Source: Planctomycetota bacterium
GTDB lineage: Bacteria > Planctomycetota > Planctomycetia > Pirellulales > Pirellulaceae
DNA: 5,962 nucleotides
Direction: 5' to 3'
Assembly (NCBI GenBank): GCA_019347795.1
Contig: JAHWKS010000397.1
Coordinates: 1-5,962 of the forward strand
The number at the start of each line of letters is the position of its first letter. The first letter of the stretch is position 1. A program made the translations under genes and the position numbers. Below, in pieces: positions 1 to 4,425 of the stretch. The notes under the pieces were generated by a model. It did not search any database, had not been told where the DNA came from, and saw nothing but the letters and a program-made list of their open reading frames with translations.

Positions 1-1117
1 AGGCGTTGACCCACTGGTGATAGTGGTTGTCGCCGTCCACCTCGGGCCGCTGGTAGTCCCGGAATTTCTCCTCGGGATAGAGTTTTGCTTCGCCCACGTG
101 CGGCAGCAGCATGAAGCCCTCCTCGCCGACGAAGAGCGAGCCTTGTCCCGGCAGATCGATGCTCGGCAGATTCACCTTCTCGCTTTCCGGCGGGGCGAAG
201 GCGCCGTCGTACCACGTCCAGATGAGCGACTCGGTGGTGTGCTTCGTGCCGGGAAACTCGTATTCGACGATGTTCTTCTCCGGATGGCCAACCCCCGTCG
301 GCGGGCGGCAGGTGGTCTTGGCCCACTTGGGCGCCGTCAGCTCCAGCGCGGCATAGGGCGTATCGAAGATGTGCACCCCCATGTCCCCCAGCGTTCCCGT
401 GCCGAAGTCGATCAGCTTCCGCCATTGTCCGGGATGATAGACGCCGGGCGTGAAGGGCCGCTCGGCGGCGACCCCCAGCCACAGGTCCCAGGCGAGCTTG
501 TCCGGCGGGGCTTGGTGCTTCTCGAAAGGCCCGCCGTCGTAGCCCCAGTTCTTGTTCGACCACGCATAGACGCGGCTGACTTTGCCGATCATGCCTTCCT
601 GAATCATCCGCACCGCGCGGCGATAGGGCGGGCTGGAGTGAACCTGGATGCCCATCTGCGTCGGCAGCTCCTTCTTCTCGGCCGCCAGGCGAAGCTGCCG
701 GGCCTCGAACACCTCATGCGTGAGCGGCTTCTGGCAGTAGACCGGCTTGCCGCGATTAAGGGCCGACATCGCCGCCGGGGCGTGCGTGTGATCGGGCGTC
801 GAGACGACGACCGCGTCGATCGCATCGCCCATCGCATCGAACAACTCGCGGTAATCGCGGAAGGTCTTCGCCTGCGGATGCTCCGCTTTGACCCGCTCCA
901 GCGTCGCCAGATCGACATCGCACAGCGCCGCAACTTCCACCTGCGGATGCGACGAAACCGATCCCAGGTCCGCCCCGCCCATGCCCCCCACGCCGATATG
1001 CGCCGTCCGCAGCTTTCCGTTCGGCGAAGCGCCACGGCTCCAGGACGAGATAAAGGGAACCGCAGCGACCGCGGCCCCGGCTTGCAGGAAATGACGACGG
1101 GATAGCGAGTGATTCAT
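1..1117 (-). CDS. Gfo/Idh/MocA family oxidoreductase, Tat-exported, 3'-partial
   Basis: The 372 visible residues form an NAD(P)-dependent sugar or polyol dehydrogenase-type protein; the C-terminus lies beyond the left edge. A twin-arginine signal (SRRHFLQAG, residues 5-13, then a hydrophobic AAVAAVPF stretch) suggests export in folded form. The Rossmann dinucleotide motif GVGGMG is at 42-47, followed by CDVD at 66-69 at the end of the second strand and STPDHTHA at 106-113. The catalytic-lysine motif reads QKP (129-131) instead of the common EKP, which is frequent in planctomycete members. The second domain carries the GDMGVHIFD motif (244-252), with conserved D245 and H249. The ATG at 1117 is chosen because it places the twin arginines at residues 7-8; no strong Shine-Dalgarno precedes it. 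From memory, family members of this type run about 430-450 residues, so perhaps 60-80 are missing. The substrate cannot be read from the sequence. Confidence 0.93.
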   Translation of the reverse strand, partial: MNHSLSRRHFLQAGAAVAAVPFISSWSRGASPNGKLRTAHIGVGGMGGADLGSVSSHPQVEVAALCDVDLATLERVKAEHPQAKTFRDYRELFDAMGDAIDAVVVSTPDHTHAPAAMSALNRGKPVYCQKPLTHEVFEARQLRLAAEKKELPTQMGIQVHSSPPYRRAVRMIQEGMIGKVSRVYAWSNKNWGYDGGPFEKHQAPPDKLAWDLWLGVAAERPFTPGVYHPGQWRKLIDFGTGTLGDMGVHIFDTPYAALELTAPKWAKTTCRPPTGVGHPEKNIVEYEFPGTKHTTESLIWTWYDGAFAPPESEKVNLPSIDLPGQGSLFVGEEGFMLLPHVGEAKLYPEEKFRDYQRPEVDGDNHYHQWVNA

Positions 1118-1140
1118 TTGACTGGCGCTGAAATAGGCTT

Positions 1141-1169
1141 GGAAGAAGAATCGGGCGAACTCCCGCCCG
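1141..1169 (-). terminator. weak intrinsic terminator-like hairpin
   Basis: Read on the minus strand, a GC-only 6-bp stem (CGGGCG at 1169-1164, CGCCCG at 1157-1152) encloses a 6-nt loop and is followed by the pyrimidine tract ATTCTTCTTCC (1151-1141). It lies after the coiled-coil gene and toxin remnant and before the oxidoreductase start. Position and shape fit a terminator for the upstream pair, but the tract is not a clean T-run, so this is tentative. Confidence 0.3.
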
Positions 1170-1185
1170 CCTCAACATGGTAGTC

Positions 1186-1276
1186 TCACGTCTCCGGACC
1201 GTACAGCCAATCCTCACATGCAGGCCGGGAACTTTTTCAAAGTCGCGGAGATTTGCGGACAACAGACAAGAATCAT
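1186..1276 (-). pseudogene. remnant of a VapC-like PIN-domain toxin (start codon plus frameshifted C-terminal tail)
   Basis: An ATG at 1276 overlaps the stop codon of the coiled-coil gene (ATGA) and has a GAGG Shine-Dalgarno five bases upstream. The frame it opens (MILV...) closes after only 20 codons, at 1214. In a neighbouring frame, from about 1262, the DNA reads SANLRDFEKVPGLHV, which resembles the C-terminus of VapC toxins (typically ...NxREFxRVPGLxVEDW). One base further out of register the ending continues as EDWLYGPET and then TGA at 1186-1188. A single missing G in the codon pair for V-E (GTGAG instead of GTGGAG) would explain the shift. Intact VapC proteins have about 130 residues with several acidic active-site residues. 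All of that core is absent here, so the gene looks like an internal deletion plus a frameshift and should encode no toxin. Identification rests on motif recognition only. Confidence 0.6.
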
Positions 1277-1524
1277 TGCTCCCTCTTGCGACCGTTGCCT
1301 CCCCTCGATCTGGCCTGTCTGCGGTCTTCTTCCCGCAGTCGCATCGCCTCCTGGAAAATGGCTTTCATCCCTTCGTCGTCGGTGATCGCTCCGATCGTCC
1401 GCCGCCAGTCTTTGTCCCTCGCGACGCCGGCCGCTCCCAACTGGGCGGAGCGCAACTCGATTTGAAGCTGGTCAACGCGAAGCTCCAAATCCTCCAATCG
1501 TTGCTCCAGGTTCGTACTTGCCAT
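1273..1524 (-). CDS. small coiled-coil protein, putative antitoxin partner of a lost VapC
   Basis: This gene encodes an 83-residue charged protein. Residues 5-28 (NLEQRLEDLELRVDQLQIEL) have heptad-like leucine, valine and isoleucine spacing expected of a coiled coil. A conserved-looking segment DKDWRRTIGAITDDEGM (37-53) follows, then an amphipathic EAMRLREED helix and a basic tail. I recognise this as a small planctomycete family commonly encoded directly upstream of PIN-domain VapC genes, and here the stop overlaps the start of a VapC remnant by ATGA. That context suggests an antitoxin, but no classical DNA-binding domain (AbrB, ribbon-helix-helix) is visible. The ATG at 1524 is preferred over a GTG five codons upstream because AGGCGA sits a few bases ahead of it and MASTNLEQRL is a natural family start. 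With the toxin lost, the gene may be an orphan. Confidence 0.75.
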   Translation of the reverse strand: MASTNLEQRLEDLELRVDQLQIELRSAQLGAAGVARDKDWRRTIGAITDDEGMKAIFQEAMRLREEDRRQARSRGGNGRKREQ

Positions 1525-1567
1525 ACTGTCGCCTCGCACGTGAACGGGTCTTCTGCGACGCTACTCG

Positions 1568-1596
1568 ATTGTACCATCACGGCGCGTCCGGCCGAA
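1568..1596 (-). promoter_or_regulatory. candidate promoter for the coiled-coil gene
   Basis: On the minus strand TACAAT (1573-1568) matches five of six bases of the -10 consensus. TTCGGC (1596-1591) lies 17 bp upstream as a poor -35. This would start transcription near 1561 and leave a leader of about 37 nt before the ATG at 1524. It lies in the 162-bp divergent gap between the coiled-coil gene and the CYYC gene; nothing else in that gap stands out. Confidence 0.3.
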
Positions 1597-1686
1597 TGCA
1601 TTGCTCGACCGCTCGACCTCGTAATGCTCGACGCGCTTCGCGCATTTCGCAACAATGAACGCCGCTCGCTTCACGATGAGGTCCTC

Positions 1687-2253
1687 ATGCCGCTCCGTCT
1701 CATCGCCACATTCGTGGCGGCCGTTTGCATGGCTTACGCCGCGGCGCCGGCGTCGGCCGCGGAAGTTGATTCGCCGCTGCAACCCGGCGCGTATCTGGCG
1801 CCATTCGACGTGAAGGACTGCACCGGCCCCGCGGCCGGGAAGACGCTCTGCTACTACTGCCGGTACGGTCTGCGACCCGTGGCTGCCGTGTTCGTGCGGG
1901 AGTGGACCGAAGAAATCACCGAGCTGGTCGCGGCGTTGGAGCGCGAGGCGGCGCGGCCGCGGAATCCGCGATTGGCGACGCTCGTAGTGTACGTCGGGCC
2001 GGACACGCAGGAGCTCGAGCAGCGGCTCACGACGATCGCGTCGGTTCACGAGGTCATCCGCACGCCGCTGACCATCTACCGCGACACGCCCGGCAAGCTC
2101 AAGGAGACGCTGGGTATCTCTCCCGACGCCGCGGTGACTGCTTATACATGGCGCGACGGGGCGATCTGCTCGGCTCGCGCCTTCGGCCACGCCGCCCTCG
2201 CGGCCCGGGAGCGAAAGGCGGTGATCGCCGACGTGCAGTCTTTACTGGAATAA
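1687..2253 (+). CDS. secreted thioredoxin-like protein with CYYC motif
   Basis: This gene encodes a 188-residue protein with a Sec-type signal peptide: a basic start (MPLR), a hydrophobic core at residues 5-20, and a likely cleavage after APASA near residue 24. The mature part has TGPAAGKTLCYYCRYG at 46-61, where C55-x-x-C58 sits just ahead of a hydrophobic strand (PVAAVFVRE, 64-72), as in thioredoxin-fold redoxins. Later strands (ATLVVYVGPD, 97-106; TPLTIYRD, 126-133) and the alternation with helices fit that fold. C45 and C161 are two further cysteines. The frame is open well upstream, but the ATG at 1687 is chosen because it gives a proper signal peptide and has GAGG (1678-1681) five bases ahead. 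A periplasmic thiol-disulfide or redox role is an inference. The usual thioredoxin cis-proline is plausibly the P in RTPLTIY (P127). No operon partner is visible, and the downstream gene has its own promoter candidate. Confidence 0.82.
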   Translation: MPLRLIATFVAAVCMAYAAAPASAAEVDSPLQPGAYLAPFDVKDCTGPAAGKTLCYYCRYGLRPVAAVFVREWTEEITELVAALEREAARPRNPRLATLVVYVGPDTQELEQRLTTIASVHEVIRTPLTIYRDTPGKLKETLGISPDAAVTAYTWRDGAICSARAFGHAALAARERKAVIADVQSLLE

Positions 2254-2285
2254 AAACATTTCTCTACTAAAGAACCAAAAGTTTG

Positions 2286-2315
2286 TTGCATTGGAATTCT
2301 CCGATGCGTTAGAAT
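2286..2315 (+). promoter_or_regulatory. candidate promoter of the DUF1501 gene with an internal dyad
   Basis: TAGAAT (2310-2315) matches five of six bases of the -10 consensus, and TTGCAT (2286-2291) is a partial -35 with an 18-bp spacer. Between them lies an imperfect 20-bp palindrome (2288-2307, GCATTGGA against TCCGATGC) that could be an operator. The segment is AT-richer than its surroundings and is the only good sigma70-like site between the CYYC gene and the DUF1501 gene. The predicted start near 2322 gives a leader of about 138 nt. Confidence 0.45.
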
Positions 2316-2324
2316 GACACTCCT

Positions 2325-2344
2325 GCATAAGCGATTGCTTATGC
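2325..2344 (+). repeat. perfect 8-bp inverted repeat at the predicted mRNA 5' end
   Basis: GCATAAGC and GCTTATGC flank a 4-base GATT loop. The dyad begins about ten bases after the candidate -10 box, so in RNA it would form a hairpin at the extreme 5' end; in DNA it could be a regulator site. No T-run follows, which argues against a terminator for the CYYC gene. Confidence 0.5.
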
Positions 2345-2407
2345 GTTGTCGCGTTCGGAAAGTCTTTCCAGCTCAGAGAAGTACGCAGCGTTCCGGCGGT
2401 CGCTTAC

Positions 2408-2442
2408 GAGACAAGCTCGCGGGGACCGTCCCCTCACGTCTT
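2408..2442 (+). other. leader hairpin upstream of the DUF1501 gene
   Basis: An inner stem GGGGA/TCCCC (2421-2425 with 2429-2433, 3-nt loop) is enclosed by an outer AGAC/GTCT pairing (2409-2412 with 2438-2441). It ends 18 bases ahead of the DUF1501 start codon. It could influence translation, or be part of an interspersed repeat. It matches no riboswitch class I know. Confidence 0.3.
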
Positions 2443-2459
2443 TCGATGGAGTGTCGAGC

Positions 2460-3764
2460 ATGTTGACGTTCATTTCGCAGCGCCGCAGTCGAAATTGCGA
2501 AGGCAGCACCCGCCGGGACTTTTTGAAGGTGGGGGCGTTGGGGATGGGCTCGCTTTCTTTGCCTGCCCTGCTTCGCGCCCGGGCCGACGCCGCCGCCGCC
2601 GGGCAGGATGTGAAAGATACCTCGGTCATCTGGCTCTGGCTCTCCGGCGGACCGACGCACGTCGAGACGTTCGACCCCAAGATGACCGCCCCCGCCGAGT
2701 ACCGCTCGATCACGGGCGAAGTCCCAACCTCGCTTCCCGGGGTAACCCTCGGCGGCACCTTCCCGAAGATGGCCGCCGTGGCCGACAAGTTGGCCATTGT
2801 CCGCTCGTTCGCCCACACCAACAGCGGGCACGGCGGGGGGACGCACTTCGTGATGACGGGTTACGACAACCGCGCGGTCGATAACGGCGGCCTGCCCACG
2901 CGGCCTTCGGTCGGTTCGATCCTTTCCCGCGTGCGCGGTCCGAACAATCTTGACACCGGCATTCCGACCTACGTGCGGATGAACGGAATCCTGGCCGACG
3001 GTCCGGCGTTCCTCGGCGCCGCTTACAGCCCGTTCGATCCCAACGGCCAGGCGCGGCAGAACATGTCGCTGGTGGTGGAGCGAAGGCGGCTCGATGATCG
3101 GCGGGCCCTGCTCCAGGGGCTCGACCAGGTCAATCGCGACGCCGACCGCAGTCAACTGATGGAAGGCTTGGACTCCTTCGAGCAGCAGGCGTTCAACCTT
3201 GTGCTGAGCCGCTCGCAGCAGGCCTTCGATCTGAAGACGGAAGACCCGCGGATCGTGGAGTTGTATGGTCCCCGCCTGGGCCAGCAGCTTCTCACGGCGC
3301 GGCGGTTGTGCGAGGCGGGTTGCGGCTTTGTGACCGTCAATTACGGCGGATGGGACATGCACGGCAACATCAAGCAGGGACTCGAGCAGCGCTCGCCGCA
3401 GTTGGATCATGCCGTGGCCGCCTTGGTGGAGGACATGTCGCAGCGCGGCGTGGACAAGAACATCCTGCTGGTGGTCACTGGCGAGTTCGGCCGCACTCCG
3501 AAGATCAACGGCGGCGCGGGGCGCGATCACTGGGCGCCGCTGAGCACGCTCGCCTTGGCGGGGGGCGGGCTGAAGATGGGCCAGGTGATCGGCGAGTCGG
3601 CCGCCAAGGTCGATGTGCCCAAGACCACGCCCATCGGCCCGCAGGACCTGATGGCCACCGTCTTCAACGTGCTGGGGATCGACCGCCGCATCCAGTTCGT
3701 CGATCAGGCCGGCCGCCCCGTCTACATGATCGAAGACGGCAAGCCGATCGAAGAGCTGGTGTAG
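2460..3764 (+). CDS. DUF1501 domain-containing protein, Tat-exported
   Basis: This gene encodes a 434-residue protein, close to the usual family length. A twin-arginine signal (STRRDFLKVGALGMG, residues 16-30) at the N-terminus indicates Tat export. DUF1501 belongs to the alkaline phosphatase/sulfatase-like superfamily. Motifs visible in order are WLWLSGGPTHVETFDPKM (58-75), GGGTHFVMTGYD (125-136), VNYGGWDMHGN (293-303), VVTGEFGRTPKIN (338-350) and GRDHW (354-358). The last three carry the acidic and histidine residues expected of a metal centre. The C-terminal GRPVYMIEDGKPIEELV is the usual ending. The ATG at 2460 is preferred over upstream in-frame starts because it gives the standard short n-region before the Tat motif and has GGAG eight bases ahead. 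The gene lies 133 bp upstream of a DUF1549/1553 gene, its habitual partner, so co-transcription is likely. Substrate and activity are unknown for the family. Confidence 0.95.
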   Translation: MLTFISQRRSRNCEGSTRRDFLKVGALGMGSLSLPALLRARADAAAAGQDVKDTSVIWLWLSGGPTHVETFDPKMTAPAEYRSITGEVPTSLPGVTLGGTFPKMAAVADKLAIVRSFAHTNSGHGGGTHFVMTGYDNRAVDNGGLPTRPSVGSILSRVRGPNNLDTGIPTYVRMNGILADGPAFLGAAYSPFDPNGQARQNMSLVVERRRLDDRRALLQGLDQVNRDADRSQLMEGLDSFEQQAFNLVLSRSQQAFDLKTEDPRIVELYGPRLGQQLLTARRLCEAGCGFVTVNYGGWDMHGNIKQGLEQRSPQLDHAVAALVEDMSQRGVDKNILLVVTGEFGRTPKINGGAGRDHWAPLSTLALAGGGLKMGQVIGESAAKVDVPKTTPIGPQDLMATVFNVLGIDRRIQFVDQAGRPVYMIEDGKPIEELV

Positions 3765-3768
3765 CAAA

Positions 3769-3844
3769 GTAGTAGGCACACTCCCTGTGCCGTTCTTTAG
3801 ACGCGAACGAAGTTCGCGGACGGCACACGGAGTGTGCCTGCTAC
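3769..3844 (+). repeat. 76-bp nested inverted repeat (MITE- or REP-like)
   Basis: Two 25-base arms (3769-3793 and 3820-3844) are reverse complements with only two mismatches. Inside them lies a second, perfect 7-bp stem (CGCGAAC/GTTCGCG, 3802-3808 with 3812-3818) around a GAA loop. The arms contain GGCACACTCC and its complement; I associate this sequence type with dispersed intergenic repeats in planctomycete genomes, though copy number cannot be seen here. The element begins five bases after the DUF1501 stop codon and ends 53 bases before the next start. As RNA it would form a long stable hairpin between the two genes of the pair. It has no terminal T-run, so it need not block readthrough, but it could alter relative expression or mRNA stability. 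Confidence 0.85.
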
Positions 3845-3884
3845 CATAATTCCCGTCCGCCCCGCGATGACGCCCGAAGTCATC

Positions 3885-3890
3885 AGGAGG
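3885..3890 (+). promoter_or_regulatory. strong Shine-Dalgarno of the DUF1549/1553 gene
   Basis: AGGAGG stands seven bases before the ATG at 3898. It is by far the best ribosome-binding site in the window and fixes that start. It also indicates that translation of this gene was under selection until recently, despite the downstream stop codon. Confidence 0.8.
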
Positions 3891-3897
3891 AGTTTCG

Positions 3898-4425
3898 ATG
3901 GCCCGCCGCGTCTCGTTGTTCTTCGTCGCTTTGTTGGCGGCGAATGTCGCCCTCGCGCAAACCGCGCCGGAGTTCCCCGGCCTCGGTCCTGCGGGAAACC
4001 TGACGAAGATCCAATTCGACAATCCCGGTGAGCCGGTCCTCCGCGGGCCCAACGCCCGCGCGCAGTTGGTCGTCTCGGGAGCGTACTCCAGCGGGCAGTT
4101 GCACGATCACACGCAGCGCGTGACGTACTCCGCGGCGCCGGCGGGAGTGGTGCAGATCGACTCGACCGGCTTCGTCACGCCGATCGCCGACGGGGAAGCG
4201 ATCATCACCGCCCGCGACCCGTCGGGGCAATCGGCCGCGATTCCCTGCCGCGTCGAAAAGCTCAGCGAACCGGTCCCGATCAACTTCCCTAACGAAGTCG
4301 TGCCGATCTTCACCAAGCTGGGCTGCAACTCCGGCGGCTGCCACGGCAAGTCGGGAGGGCAGAATGGCTTCAAGCTCAGCCTCCTCGGCTTCTATCCGAC
4401 CGAGGATTACGAGTGGCTGGTGTAA
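3898..4425 (+). CDS. N-terminal piece of the DUF1549/1553 protein: Big domain plus cytochrome-like motif
   Basis: The piece has 175 residues before the TAA. A Sec signal peptide (ARRVSLFFVALLAANVALA, 2-20) is followed by a Big_2-like domain at about 45-119, with the typical VTYSAAPAGVVQIDSTGFVTPIADGEA run where a surface-protein Ig fold ends in GEAIITA. Then comes FPNEVVPIFTKLGCNSGGCHGKSGG, the start of the PSCyt1-like region. Its cysteine motif is C-x4-C-H (143-149), longer than the classical CxxCH haem c motif. GFKLSLLGFYPTEDYEWLV leads straight into the stop. A protein of this length would be exported but would lack the DUF1549 and DUF1553 parts, so independent function is doubtful. Start evidence is the AGGAGG seven bases upstream. 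Confidence 0.75.
   Translation: MARRVSLFFVALLAANVALAQTAPEFPGLGPAGNLTKIQFDNPGEPVLRGPNARAQLVVSGAYSSGQLHDHTQRVTYSAAPAGVVQIDSTGFVTPIADGEAIITARDPSGQSAAIPCRVEKLSEPVPINFPNEVVPIFTKLGCNSGGCHGKSGGQNGFKLSLLGFYPTEDYEWLV

Noticed and set aside
17..1105. 362-codon open frame on the plus strand opposite the oxidoreductase
   Set aside because: The minus strand has a complete set of Gfo/Idh/MocA motifs and a Tat signal; the plus frame has none and looks like a codon-bias shadow.
1603..1618. Tandem GCTCGACC direct repeat in the divergent intergenic region
   Set aside because: Two copies of an 8-mer in GC-rich DNA are too little to call a regulator site; no further copy or dyad supports it.
1601..1627. Plus-strand promoter TTGCTC ... 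TAATGC ahead of the CYYC gene
   Set aside because: The spacer is only 15 bp and both boxes match poorly, so no promoter is claimed for this gene.
1177..1686. N-terminal extension of the CYYC gene through the upstream region
   Set aside because: The open frame continues upstream, but it crosses the opposing coiled-coil gene and would bury the signal peptide. The ATG at 1687 has a Shine-Dalgarno and a proper signal sequence.
2254..2285. Terminator after the CYYC gene
   Set aside because: The stretch is A/T-rich but holds no stem-loop followed by a T-run.
2346..2459. 38-residue N-terminal extension of the DUF1501 protein
   Set aside because: It has no typical start signal, would push the Tat motif too far from the N-terminus, and coincides with the structured leader.
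2373..4052. 559-codon open frame on the minus strand across the DUF1501 gene
   Set aside because: It is antisense to a well-supported gene, crosses the inverted repeat, and its composition (rich in R, H, G, A, V) is what GC-biased third positions of the sense gene produce. It shows no domain.
4423..4425. Programmed recoding (selenocysteine or pyrrolysine) at the in-frame stop
   Set aside because: Selenocysteine uses TGA and pyrrolysine TAG, whereas this codon is TAA; homologues have no special residue expected at this place.
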